Below, piece by piece: positions 23,393 to 35,156 of a stretch of DNA of 64,000 nucleotides. Where the stretch lies: NCBI RefSeq assembly GCF_000350225.1, contig NW_005178652.1, positions 147,691 to 211,690 on the forward strand, in the 5' to 3' direction. The notes beneath the pieces were generated by a model that was not told where the DNA came from, did not search any database, and was given only the letters and a program-made list of their open reading frames with translations. The DNA is from Chondrus crispus (Eukaryota; Rhodophyta; Florideophyceae; Gigartinales; Gigartinaceae). A program made the position numbers and the translations under genes. Each line of letters starts with the position of its first letter. Position 1 is the first letter of the stretch.

Positions 23393-26300
23393 TTGCGACG
23401 GCCATGGCGCCGAATCAGGACTACAGTACCTGACAAGGTCTTCGTCATGAAGAAGCGCAATTACAAGGTTTATTGTGATATTGGCCCCCAGCAAGACCTG
23501 CTGCAAAAGAGTCTCAGTGTCGTCGACACTGGCGCCGGCCCGAACTTCATCCGGAAGAGCGCGCTGACGCCAGACACTGAGATAGAAACCGGTACGCAAC
23601 TACCGAACGTGGCGGATGCAAACGACAATCCGATCAAAATGGCAGGGACGACCAAGTTAGTCGTACGCCTGGGTCGCAGGATTGTTAAGCTCCTGTTCAT
23701 CGTTTGTGACACGCTTGCCGTACCCATGATCTTGGGATGTGATTTCTGTGACCGCTTCGTCGAGGCGATATTCCCTCGTCAGAAGGCCATCCTCATGGAT
23801 GACGGTACTACAGTACCGATCACACGCCGACCGCCTAGGCTGAATCCCAAGCTCGCACCGCTGCCGCCGGGGCAGGAGTACGGGTTCGACAAGGGTCGAA
23901 CGTCGCCCAAAATACGCGTGGCGCAGAGAATCGAACTGCCGCCCGAGTCACAAACGTGGGTCACGGCTACTTCTTGCCGACGCGGAATGATGGTCGTACA
24001 GCCGAGTGACGCGCTGTACGCAACCCACTTAGTTGCTCCCACCAACGGTGTCGTTCAGGTCTCTCCAGGCCTGCCATTTCGCATACTTGTGGCGAACTTC
24101 AACAAACGTCCGAAGACTCTCGTCAAGAATCAAGTCATTGGAACTTTGTTACCTCACCCAACAGCAGTGTATCCTACGAGGATCATGCTCGCTGACCTTC
24201 TGGGGGTGAAGAAAACGCCTACAGTACGCGAAGATCACGCCAACATTGGCGAATGCCTCATGGCATGCGAAGAAAATTCGTCGAAAAACACCACTTCGGT
24301 GGAGACAGAAGACTCTGCTCGCTCGGAGATTCGAGGCAAGCTCGCCGACTCGGAGAAGAAAAATACCGTCGACGACCTTGACCTGACGCACGTAGAGGCG
24401 AAACACCGCGCCAAACTGCGTGAAATGTTACGCAGGCATTCTGCGATGTGGGATGGTTCACTCGGTGAGATCTCGACAACCGAGCATTCCATCGAGTTGC
24501 AACCCGGCACGAAGCCGATCGCACAGCCGCCATACCGCGCTGGACCCAGGCAACGGCAGGCCGAAAGCGAAGAGGTTGAGCACATGCTCAAGCAAGGCGT
24601 TATCGAGCCGGCTCAATCAGCCTGGGCTTCACCAGTCTTGTTGGTGCCCAAACCAGACGGAAGTCTGAGGTTCTGCGTTGATTACCGCAGGGTGAACGCG
24701 GTATCAATACGGGACTCCTATCCCTTGCCACGGATAGACGAGTGCATAGACTCACTTGGAGATGCCACAGTGTTCACAACATTGGATTGTAACTCGGGTT
24801 ATTGGCAAATACCCGTACGGAAGCAGGACCGGGACAAGACCGCGTTCGTGATGCATTCGGGACTCTATCCGTTCCGACGTATGCCCTTCGGGCTAAGTAA
24901 TACGCCCGCAACATTCCAGAGGACGTTGGACATTCTCCTCTCTCCGTTCAAGTGGAGGAGTTGTCTTGTCTACCTGGACGATGTAATCGTCTTCTCGAAC
25001 GATTTCGAGTCGCACTTCACGGCGGTGGAAGCTATCCTGGACACGCTGATGAGAGCGGGAATTACGCTCAAACTAGCGAAATGTGATTGATTCACCGATA
25101 CAGTGAAGTACCTCGGACATGTGATACGTCCGGGTACCTTGGAAGTCGACGATACATCGACGCGCGCTCTAACGATGGCGAAACACCCGCGCACTCAATC
25201 GGAGTTACGCGCGTTTCTCGGTTTGTGTAATGTTTACCGCCGCTTCGTTCCGCGCTATTCGCATATAGAGGCGCCGTTGAACGCATTACTACGGAAAGGC
25301 CAGCCAGTCAAACTCGAGCCACTCGGAGAGAAAGAAGACCAAGCCTTCTGTACGCTTATCGAAGCGATCACGTCGCCACCCGTCCTGGCGTTACCTAAGG
25401 CCGAACTACCGTACACCATCGACACAGATGCAAGCGACTATCAGGTCGGATGTGCGCTTTTCCAAACCGCGAAGGAAGGCGAACGACGTCCGATCGGCTT
25501 TTGGTCAAGGTCTTTGAAGGACTCCGAAAAGAACTACTCAACGCCTGAGAAAGAATGCCTCGCTGTCGTCTGGGCGCTAACTACACTCAGGCCATACCTG
25601 ATGTCAGAACGCTTTACTGTGTTCAGCGATCAAGCCTCACTCCGGTGGCTGCTAACAATTACGGAGCCATCAGGCCGACTCACACGCTGGAGGTTACGCC
25701 TCAGTGAGTTCGACTTTGAGGTGCGATACAAAAAGGGTATCTGCAACACCCAGGCTGACGCCCTGTCACGACTTCAGACAAGCGGCGAGACCACGTCAGA
25801 TATCGACAACGAGATTCCGTGTTTCCTCGCAGAAGAACCAGAAGAACCGGATTTCATATCGCATGATTTCGCAGAGTACGACGCCGCGCTCTTGCAAAGC
25901 GAGCGGGATGACAGCGAACTCCTCGTCCCGATCACAACAGACGAACTGGTTCGCGCGCAAGATCGTGACAAGTTCTGTCAAGTCATACGCGCGAAGCTTG
26001 ACCGGGGGGAGGAGGTTCCGTTTGCTGATGACAACAACGGGTATCTGACCCGCACAGTGGAATCGTTTCCACAAATCGTGGTGTCGGAAGAACTACGACC
26101 ACGGATCTTGCATATTCACCATTATGCGAAGTTGTACGGACATCCTGGAGGCAGGAAGCTATATCACTCGCTTCGGCGGGATTTCTATTGGCCGTCCATG
26201 GCGATTGAGGCATACGGAACAGTTAAGAACTGCACCACGTGTGCGAAGAACAGGGTTACCCTGAGGAAGAAAGTGGAGCGAATGCATTTATTCCCAGCTA

Positions 26301-27877
26301 AATCGCCGTTGGAGTTCGTCAGTATCGATATACTGGGCGAGCTGATCAGGACAGCTCGTGGACACAAGTTCCTACTTGTAATAACGGACCGCTTCTCGAA
26401 GCTAGTTCGTACGGTGCTCCTGCGAAGGATCACCGCCGCGTCAATAGCACGCGAATTCGTATGCCACTGGGTTCTCGTCTACGGACCCCCGGCGTACCTA
26501 CTCTCCGACAAAGGGAGTCAATTCACGACACGCTTCTTCCAAGACGTTTGCCGGATACTGGGGGTTAAAAACCTCTTTACAACGACCTACCATCCACAAT
26601 GTAATGGTCAAGTCGAGGGATTCAACCGCACCATACTCGCTGCTCTGCGACACTACGTCGCAGATCACCCCAACAACTGGGATTTGTTCACCGACGCACT
26701 AACGTATGCGTATAACACCCAGTCCCACTCGTCAACGGGACTTGCGCCATTCGAGGTAGTTCTATCTCGCAGACCTCCGGCACTGTCACTCCAAGCAGAA
26801 CCGGAGATCTCGGACACTGTGTCCGTCAAACACCACATGATCAAGTGGAAGAAATGGCTCGCAGCCCTGATGTCAACCGCCAAGGAGAAAATGGCGAACC
26901 GACAAGCCAAGTATAAGCGAGATTTCGACAAGAAGTTACGTCCATACACGGAAAACATCCGAATCGGTGACCGCGTCTTCGTGCGGAAGGAGTACAACAA
27001 CCCCAAGGTGGAACCTAAACACAAACTATCACCGGTCGCTGAAGGTCCGTATGATGTCGCAGAAGTAAATCCGGACACCGTAGTCGTACAAAAGGAGGAT
27101 GGATTTCGAGAAAGATTGTCGAGAGACAGAGTCACGCTCGCTCCGAAAGTGGTGATAAACTCGGGTAGTCTCCAGTTTATTAAGGCGCAATCCTCGCGGA
27201 TAAGCGCTACTAACACAGCGGCCGCTCGCGGTTTAGCTGAACTAACTACGTCGGCCACCGACGAAAACCCGCGAAGCAATTCGCGTATTTGGGTAAGGAG
27301 ACCCCTTACTCCAACCGCGGAACACCCTTGTGTCCCGGAAGGACAGGAGTCAACTCCCAATAGCAGCGCGTACAGCTACCAAGAAGACGAAGGCAGCCCG
27401 ACCGCGCAAGACCGTCATCAAATATTTGATGATTCCGACGCTAAACACAACGATACGGACCTCGAACAGGGAGCTCGCAGGCCGGTAACACGGTCGCAAA
27501 CTCGGCATGAATCGCGGCAGGGTAGCACCGACCCAAGTAAATCGGTGCAGTCTCACTCTGATACTCCGTTCGATCTTGACCGGGGGGAGGAGACTCTACG
27601 CCATTTTAGGCGAAGTCCTCGTTTGCGTGAGCAAGGGACACCCCAATCGGGGATTATTACGGCTACACAAGCCGAAACCTCTACGCCGCAACGCAGTCGA
27701 TACAAGTCGGGGAACAACCGCAAGGTTAGGTTCGCTAGTCCAGAGTCAACCGTCATCGACGATCTCGAAGATTCGCTACCGAGCGGACAAGACGGGTATT
27801 ACCCCCCGGAATACGTCGAGAAGATCGTTGATCATGGACTCACCAGCAGCGGCGAGCTGATACACCGAGTTCGGTAG
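23393..27877 (+). pseudogene. pol: Gypsy Pol (PR-RT-RNaseH-IN), about one break
   Basis: Begins 140 bases after Gag in a different frame, as in families that use a frameshift or reinitiation. Order: aspartic protease with VDTGAGPNFI near the N terminus; reverse transcriptase with ASPVLLVPKPDGSLRFCVDYR, FTTLDCNSGYWQIP, MPFGLSNTPATFQ and YLDDVIVFS; RNase H with DTDASDYQVGCALF; an HHCC zinc domain of integrase (H-x-H ... CTTCAKN); an integrase core with D, D and E residues (SIDILGE, LSDKGSQFT, CNGQVEGFNRT); and a basic, proline-rich C-terminal tail of about 250 residues. This order defines Ty3/gypsy. Close to whole. Confidence 0.93.
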
Positions 27878-29601
27878 TATGGGTACTTACCGAGGGATGA
27901 CACCTGGCAGCCGACGCGCGATTTGCCGCGCAATATGCTCGTCAGGTACTACAGACGAAGGAAGGAACCCTTACCACCTAATATAGGTGAGGCGATTGAC
28001 GGCTGATCTTGGCCGCAATGTGAGTCCCACGCGTCCAATACAACTCACAAGAGTAGCCCCAAGACCGACTCGCGGTAGTCGCGGAAGAGGTACAGTTAGA
28101 ATAACTGGAACTCGCCTCGGTAGAAGGCGTCAAATGCACCCAGACTGACAAGGGTGATCAGAGGGTACAGCATACCGTATACGGTACTGTACACCTACTG
28201 TACCAGGTCCAGCTTGAAACGACTTAGGAAAAATCAGAAGTCCGCCAACAATCGGTGTAATTGTGCTGCCGGGTCAGACAGCGGATTTCGGTAATTTTTG
28301 GTAATTTTGCGGGAACATTTTTGGCGATTTGTCCAGCAATGCTGACCCGAAGTTTGGTGATCTTTTGAGAAAAAGCAAGAGAATATTTTGTCGACTTTTC
28401 GGATTATCAGGAGCAAAATTTGGGGTGATTTTTCAGATGATGATTTCGGGAGTACAGTACAGTCGAATGAGATACTGTACTGTACACGGCAACAAGGCGC
28501 ACCACGACATTTCACCCTCAACTTCCCCCGTCCCATGACTTCACCATCACCAGTCCGACGCCCCCAACCACGAGCACACCCAAAACCCCTCGCGCCGCGT
28601 CTTCCGTTATGTGCTACTGTATCGCTCCCAGGAGAGATGCGACCCACGATCTCGCACAGCCAGATGCGCAAGGCAAGGACAGTGTTGGCCCCATAGAGTT
28701 GGAAGAGGTTGGTGGCAACAACGGAGGAGCCCGGATGCGATAACGGCTCTCACGTGCCGAAGAAGAGAAGTGGCGACGCGCACGAAACGCTGGAGAACGT
28801 CGCCGCCCTTCTCCCGGGATAACTCCCGTCTATCTGGGCTGTACCCTCAAGCACCGAGACCCGTTCCGCCTCTCGTCACGACACTTCCCGACCTCCCCGC
28901 GTTGGGTGGGTGACGCCGCGCTGATGGCGATGATCACGGACGACAGTGGAAGTACGGAGGAAGATGGAACACCACATCCCGGTGCCTACTAGGGAGACCG
29001 ACTCGCTGAAGCAGGTCACAATATTCGCCGGGTACTACAGTACCACATCCAGGTGTTCTACTGCAGTAGCAGTAAGACCGCATCACAGTCATGACATTTT
29101 TTGGGGGGCGCGCTCGAGGAGAGCACAGCACCCCGAATTCCACACCATTGACGTCATCTCACGTGAATGTCGTCGCCTCTCAGCTCGGCGTTCGCTAACG
29201 TCACCACCAACCCCACCGCTCTCCCAGAGCGCCCTCTAGACGCATGTCGCGTACTCGTCCCGCCACGCACATAGGCAAGCAAGGAGTGGACACGCCAGCA
29301 CGCGGTTGTAAGAGGGACGGTAACCCAGGAAGGCAGGGGCTAGGGACGGTGAAGGTAGGCAGGTTCAGGTACCGATGACGAGGGCAGGAAACAGCCACTC
29401 TATGTGGCACTCTGTACAGTACGTCCAGTCACGAAACACCTCCGTGACGCGAACCCACATCTCGACACCAGACGATACACCGAGAGGGACGCTACAGTAG
29501 CTCGGACTGGGAAGGGCCTACAAGGTCTTTACGACGGAACGACGTTAAGCGTCACGTTCCCCGTCGAAGTATGAGGAGGAGAGGAAGTCACCCGGTGTAC
29601 T
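27878..29601 (+). other. Gypsy non-coding 3' region with TACTGTA motifs
   Basis: 1.7 kb between Pol and the antisense ORF without a supported plus-strand gene. The hallmark is recurrent TACTGTA/TACAGTA cores, often paired or in palindromic GTACTGTAC form (near 28,180, 28,195, 28,452, 28,472, 28,612, 29,033, 29,412 and 29,493). A C-rich stretch at 28,500-28,580 and an A/T-rich stretch at 28,205-28,440 follow one another. The role is unknown; it could carry regulatory sites for the antisense gene or for retrotransposon transcripts. Confidence 0.6.
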
Positions 29602-31233
29602 TTAAAACGTCGCCGTGTGCGGGCTCGAGGGGCTACCCTCGTCACCACTGGGCACCATGATCACCGCCGCGGTGCCGGTCGTCTCGACCGGAGCCCCAGG
29701 CTCACTACGAGATTCAAGTGGCTGGATCTGACGCGCACTGTACGCGGCCCAACACTCCTCGCATAAACCCTCTTCACACCAATGGCACACCGTCAGTCGT
29801 GTCGTGGCTAAGTGGGTACGCCCCCAAGAGGTCAGGGCCGCGCCGTCGGCGGGTAAATCGGCTACATTAAGGCCGCACTCCACAAGCCACGCTCGAACCT
29901 CGCGGTCTCGCCGCGCAATGTCGATCGCGGTCATCTGCGTAGGATTCGGAGAGACACCACCGGACGGGTGGTTAACGGACAGTGTGGGGTATGAAGGTAT
30001 CGCGAGGGCATCGCGCGCGGCCGATCCAACATCGGTCAAGCCAGGGACTCCAGCAGCAACGTACCCACAGATTTGATTCGCTGGCATTCCTGGACGACGA
30101 TGACGTCGCTCTAGCGCCTCATGGCGGGGCACACGCTCCTTCGCCCATGCGTCAAACCAGACGAAATCACCGGGCACAGGCTCGCCCGGATTCTCCAGGT
30201 TCTGGCCATCGGGCGAGGTGTGCGCGTACTCCGTGGATGTCCAATCGATGTTGTCAATAAGGTCGAGAAGGGAGTGCAACTCCTTTTCGTTTGAAAGGGT
30301 ACCGAGCACCGCTGCCAAGCGGAGAGCCCGGATGTCACGCCTGAGGAACTGCGGTACATACCACAGTTTGTATCTGTCGTATGCATCCCAAAGGAGCCAA
30401 ACAGCCACCCTCGCAGCCCACTCCGAGTGGAACACTGTCCAATAGCCGCTCTGCGGGTCCGTTAACGCGGACGCCTCGTAGGTAACTACAGGGGGGAGCT
30501 CGGCATGACAGCCGCGGGACACCTCATACTTCCCGAATCGCATGGGCCTGCGCAGGTAAAGCCGGGGGCGAACACTCGGATGGATGGTTTCCGCCTCGAT
30601 GTTTTGATATGGGATTAACAGCCCGGTCCTCGCACGTATGCGGCGCTCCCAGGCTATCCATTGCCAGAATGGACGTCCCTGTTTCGTCACGTAGCGAAAC
30701 TCACGCCTCAGGATCGGCGTAGTCCAACATAATGCTTCGTTGGAAACCGACGGCTCCCCAGTCCACCGCTCGACATTCAATCGGCACAACTGCCGCACGT
30801 ATTCGATCTCACCTTCCGTGCAATACGCGTACGCGTCCACCGGAATGCCGGGAGGTACCGGGATCAGCGGCATGACATGTCGGCCGTGCCTCGATATGGT
30901 GTTACCAACGTGTGCCTCGCGCGCCTCAGCCGTAGATCGGTAGCGGGGGAGGTGCAAGCTGAAGTCAGCGACCGCTATGTGCCGACACCAGTCGTACGAG
31001 CCAATTGCGGACCACGGCGTCCCGCAGGGAAGCATCCCTCCGGTCACGTAACCGCTCAAGAACCGCCGATCGCGGACAGGACCCGGGAGAACCCAGGGCA
31101 TTTGTGCGTAGTACCGTATGTTCTCGACGAGGCGTAAGTCATGACGCCGCGCCTCCTCGTAGGAAGGGAAGGGCATGAAGGACATCGCAAGCAAGGAGGC
31201 ACCGAGGAAAACGGGCGATAAGAGGCTCGACAA
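29602..31233 (-). CDS. Antisense ORF of the gypsy element (543 codons)
   Basis: A 543-codon open frame runs against the retrotransposon's own strand, between Pol and the 3' LTR. It resembles neither Env nor any Pol domain I know. Visible traits: a hydrophobic N-terminal stretch (SLLSPVFLGASLLAMSF), many Trp and Arg residues through the middle, a WLLWDAYDRYKLWY segment near residue 290, and a zinc-ribbon-like C-x2-C-x4-C-x2-C near the C terminus (CHWCEEGLCEEC, about residues 490-501), followed by a low-complexity Ser/Pro/Gly tail. Length and composition argue against chance. Extra antisense genes at this position are known in some plant gypsy elements (for example Grande), but I see no sequence kinship. 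Function unknown. Confidence 0.6.
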   Translation of the reverse strand: MSSLLSPVFLGASLLAMSFMPFPSYEEARRHDLRLVENIRYYAQMPWVLPGPVRDRRFLSGYVTGGMLPCGTPWSAIGSYDWCRHIAVADFSLHLPRYRSTAEAREAHVGNTISRHGRHVMPLIPVPPGIPVDAYAYCTEGEIEYVRQLCRLNVERWTGEPSVSNEALCWTTPILRREFRYVTKQGRPFWQWIAWERRIRARTGLLIPYQNIEAETIHPSVRPRLYLRRPMRFGKYEVSRGCHAELPPVVTYEASALTDPQSGYWTVFHSEWAARVAVWLLWDAYDRYKLWYVPQFLRRDIRALRLAAVLGTLSNEKELHSLLDLIDNIDWTSTEYAHTSPDGQNLENPGEPVPGDFVWFDAWAKERVPRHEALERRHRRPGMPANQICGYVAAGVPGLTDVGSAARDALAIPSYPTLSVNHPSGGVSPNPTQMTAIDIARRDREVRAWLVECGLNVADLPADGAALTSWGRTHLATTRLTVCHWCEEGLCEECWAAYSARQIQPLESRSEPGAPVETTGTAAVIMVPSGDEGSPSSPHTATF

Positions 31234-31837
31234 GTGATCGTCGTAGCTACCGAGCTGATAGCTGTTGGATACCCACTCGAGCCACCGCCGCCGGTCGCCT
31301 AAAAATTAATGGTCGCCAGCCTACACGTGGGATGGGCGAGGGCTACAGCACGCGACCGACGTGTCGCTTCGTCGTATTCCCAGGACAGACTGTCTCGTCT
31401 AGAGAACGAGGAATGGACGCGGGCGACAGTACCCGAGGCCGCGGCAAAGGTCAATGTCAACAATCACCCTACGGGTAAACGACACTTTCAAGGCACACAC
31501 GTCGCGACGCCTAACGCAGATGGCTACAAGCTACAGTCCGTCTGTCGATGAAGGACATCAGGAGGGAGGACTGAAGGAACGCATAGGAAAGGACGAGGAA
31601 TACACTCACAACGTGCCTGTATCACGATGGCACGAGGACCAAACAGTAATACGCCCGTAGAGGGCGATACAACGCGGGAGACCGCGGCATAAGGGCCTGC
31701 CACCCTGTAACTACGATGGGAAGGAACAACTACTAGCGAACCCATGATGACCGCGAACGAAGCTACGTGCACAAGGTAATCGTGACCCTCGTCCCCTGAC
31801 CTGTACAAGGCGTGTCAGCGTCTTGACCGGGGGGATA

Positions 31838-32346
31838 TGTAGTGCAATGGCACCCTACTCTTTCGGGTATATACCCGTGTACTACGTAACTTAGTTACGC
31901 TAACCCGCCGTGCGGTACTGTACCAGGTACTCTTACAGTACTAGACAGTAAGCACTAGGCGTGGGCCTAGGGGATCTAGTTTTGTCCCTTTGGATCTAGT
32001 GATCCAGTTACTGTAGTCCAGTTTGCACACGTGTAACGGCCGCCGCCGGCCGTCACACTAGTACTTAGTCTACCATTCCCGGACCAACCTCCCGACAGGA
32101 AAGAGGAACTTTGGGCTCGGACGTCTAAGTCCCTTCTAGTAGTACTACCCTCGGGTTTACTCTAGTTGCCAAGACTAGAGTTACTCCCTCAGTTGTCATT
32201 ATCCTATACAGTCAAACCCCTTTTAGGCCGTCCGGGCCCGCCTCTCACGAGCGTTCCCCGGCGAACTACTCTACCGCTACCACTAGTGCGCTGCGCGTGC
32301 GTTCTTTGTTTTCCCTTTTTGCGCGTGCGCGTGGCTTGGCACTACA
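31838..32346 (+). repeat. 3' LTR of gypsy element
   Basis: 509 bp, preceded by a G-run polypurine tract and followed by target duplication gtgag. The first ~110 bp repeat the 5' LTR palindrome and TACTGTA motifs. Confidence 0.93.
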
Positions 32347-32842
32347 GTGAGGAAGTAGTTGGCGTTGTGTGTGGACGTTGGTATTAGTGGTCCGCATACG
32401 TCTGATGACAGGCTTTCCTCTTTCCCGGCCGTGTGAGTTTTGCGGCGGCGTGGTCTAGTCGTCGTCTTCCCGTCTATGCACCCGCTGTAGGTGATCTGTG
32501 CACTGGTGTCCGTGATCCCGCGTGGGAGGGCGGGGAGTAGTCCGTTTTTGGACATGATTGCCAGTGTTTAGGGGTGGGCGTGTCCGAGCTTGAGGTGCCA
32601 TTCGTGGAGGCGTTGTTGTGTCTCGCTTTGTTTCGCCTTTGTTTGTTTGGGTCCGATTGCCGTTCGGAGGTTGGGGGTTCGTTTGGCTTTTGCTGAGAAA
32701 GGGTTGTCGTTTCGGGTCGTTTTCGTGCGTTGTTGTTGGGTTGGGACAGTGGTGGGTCTGGGGTGGGATGTCGGTTTGTTTATCGTGCTTTTTTTGTTTG
32801 TGTAAGGACGTGCTCCTTTTGCGTTGGCTTGGTCGTGGTTTG

Positions 32843-32891
32843 TGTCCGGTATTGGCCTTCAAGGCCAATACCGGACAAGCAAGTTGCTTGT
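32843..32891. repeat. Abutting palindromes (35 bp + 17 bp)
   Basis: A perfect 35-bp palindrome with a one-base centre (32,843-32,877, centre 32,860) overlaps by three bases a perfect 17-bp palindrome (32,875-32,891, centre 32,883). The identical pair is in copy B at 58,515-58,563, so it predates the A/B duplication. Confidence 0.92.
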
Positions 32892-33884
32892 ACGTTGCCA
32901 CGAGCAGGCTGGGCGGTAGTTGTGTGCGGTGGTGGAGGTGCGCATGCGTTCGCGTGAATGTGACGTCCTCGTGTGCTGTGAGGTCATGTACTGACAGGAG
33001 GTTTTCTTTGATTTTTGGCGTGTGTACGGGGGGTAGTCGTAGGATGTTATTCTTCGTCTGTATGTTGATTGTGCCGGTGTGCGTAATTTTCTCGCGTTGT
33101 CCGTTTGCGGTTTGGGTTAGTGTTCCCGTGCTCAGGTGCATGTTCGCGTGGGGTGTGGCGGTATGCGTGGGCTGAGATCCGGAGTCTAATATGAATGTGG
33201 TCTTACCGTCGTCGTCTTGTGACTTTTGTTGTTCCTCGATCACGCCTTCCAGGAACTGGAGACGTTCTCGCAGCTCGTCTACTTCGCTTTCGTTGGGATC
33301 GTTGTCAGTACTCGCTGTCGCTTGGTTCGTTCGTGCGGTTCGCTGTGTGGTCTGATTCCTTCGCGCAAAAACGTTTTCAGTGCTGTGCGTGATACTACCG
33401 TGCTGGTGACACCATACTCCGGTGTGTCCTTTCGGTTTTTCGTAGTGGCGTGGTTTGGCTCTCGGTCTGGTGGTGCGTGGGGTTCTGCTGCGCTGCGTGG
33501 GTTTGTCGTGTTTGGCAGTTGGGCTTTCCATGGATGGGTACTGCATTTTGGGAACTTGATCTTGGATCAGCTGGACCTGTTGGAGGTGGTTGGTAAATTC
33601 CCTGATTGTGGTGGGTGGGTTGCATGCCAGCAATATGGCTAGTGCGTGCATTTCGGGGGGGGGGGTGGGCGAGCCCTTGGACCATGTATCTGACAGTTGT
33701 TCGTTCTGCTTCGATGTTGGGGTAGCCTGACACTTGCATTCTGTGTCGTATTTCACGGTGTTTCGTGATGTAGTCTGCGATCTCTTGTCCCGTTGTGTAC
33801 TTGAGGTTTCTGGCTTCGGCGTCCAGAGGCTCATGATTTTCGATTGAGCACGTGTCGACAGTTTATTTGATGATCGTGCATATG

Positions 33885-34856
33885 TGTAGTGCAATGTGCC
33901 TGTCAGGGCGGAACCAGGGTCCAACGGTCCAGCGACAACACAACCAACAAACAACAACTAACAAGAGTTGCCGACGGCACAGCCCTACGGAGTGTCCGAT
34001 TCTCCCTTTCCCTTTAAGTGGGTTTGCAGCCCACAGTAGCTCAAGTCCCTGACAGGGGGGGCAAAAGGAAGAGGCCCGCCCCGGGACGGATGGTGGTAGA
34101 GTCTTGTACAGGCAGTTGCTCGGCGAGTTCGGGGCGGTAATTAGGAAGCCCGGCCCGATGGGTCGTAAATCCAATGCTCGCGAAGCGCCTGTTACACCTA
34201 ATACCCTTGATAAGGTCTTCGACGGGGGCGTCGCAACGCAGCCCGTCGGGAATTAGCAAACACGTAGCAGCGCTACATCTCCGTACTGCCCGATGGCAAA
34301 GTACCGACACCGGAACGGTCGCAACCTGTATCCGATGGAACCAACAACAAACAAAAGAACCAACACAAGAGCCCGATGACTCCAGTCGTCACAGTGCGGA
34401 TCGCAATCAGGCACTGTGGAACCAACACAAGATAAGGGAATAGAAATAGAGATAGAAATAGAAAAGGATAGGTGAAATAAAGGAAAAGGAAAAGGGAACC
34501 CCCGAGCGCAAAGGATGCCGTAGGCTTAGGTAAAAGGGAGCGTCTTGGTAGAGACGGACTTCGACCAAGGCGACATTCAACTCTGGCAACTCGGGTTACC
34601 TTTACTGACTTGGTGGTCAGAGGGCTAAGGTATATATCGCCCGGCCGGAGCCACTACGGTAGCTCGCGGCGCTAGATCCTAGATCTAATCTAATGTCAGC
34701 AAAATTAATGCCAACTAATTAACTAAATAAAATAAAATAATTAGAAATTAAAACTATGCAATTATTCACACGTGTGTCCCCCAACCCGGACTACTTTTCA
34801 TATCCAAATATTTTCCTTTCTTTTCACCCCCCTTTTCAGGTGCGTATTGCACTATA
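33885..34856. mobile_element. Solo LTR 1, gypsy-like ends, 972 bp
   Basis: Begins TGTAGTGCAATG, ends ATTGCACTATA, and is flanked by atatg (33,880-33,884 and 34,857-34,861). The empty site is at about 59,545 in copy B. Ends are nearly those of the gypsy LTR, but the length is almost double and the interior is unrelated except for shared blocks with solo LTR 2 (for example around 34,500-34,610). No coding capacity seen. Interpreted as the LTR left after recombination of a sister gypsy family; a non-autonomous DNA element with ~11-bp inverted ends cannot be fully excluded. Confidence 0.72.
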
Positions 34857-35156
34857 ATATGGTATGCGGGTCGTATCGGAGTACGTGCGGCGGTAGGAGT
34901 TTGACTACTTCTGGGCTGAGGCTTTGCATGATCGCCTTTCTGATTTGGTCTTCTTTCTTTTGTTGCATTGTTTGGAGGGCTGGGTCTGCTGTTGATGGGA
35001 TCGCGTTGGTCAGTTGTGGGTGTGCGTCTATTGTTCGTGCGTGTATTTCTAGCGCGTCGTACCAATAGGAAAAGTTGATGGCGGTTAGTTGGGGCAGATT
35101 GCCCGGTGTGTGCGTGCTGTTACTCATGCCGGGGTTTCGTTTTTTCTATTGGGTTG

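Larger units (their letters stand above)
20317..32346 (+). mobile_element. Ty3/gypsy LTR retrotransposon, 12 kb
   Basis: Plus-strand gypsy element with 509-bp LTRs (20,317-20,825 and 31,838-32,346), ends TGTAGTGC...GCACTACA, and target duplication gtgag (20,312-20,316 and 32,347-32,351). The empty site is at about 58,017-58,025. The LTRs differ at about seven positions. A TGG-initiated primer-binding site follows the 5' LTR at 20,828, and a G-run polypurine tract precedes the 3' LTR (31,829-31,835). Parts: Gag, Pol in PR-RT-RH-IN order, a 1.7 kb non-coding stretch, an antisense ORF, then the 3' LTR. About one break in Pol; otherwise looks whole. Confidence 0.95.
32352..35127 (-). pseudogene. 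5' half of copia family 4 Gag-Pol, copy A
   Basis: Minus-strand Gag, protease and integrase N-terminal region of the family 4 element, resuming after the gypsy element and split again by solo LTR 1 (33,885-34,856). Gag begins near 35,127 with SYWYDALEIHARTIDA, close to the family 2 Gag. The protease box is FILDSGSQPTHTA. The integrase zinc-domain CSGC/CIDGK-type residues lie near 32,470. Matches 58,020-59,815. Several breaks. Confidence 0.82.

Noticed and set aside
29804-31137. Plus-strand frames opposite the gypsy antisense ORF
   Set aside because: Short (under 95 codons) and overlapping the 543-codon frame; no independent support.
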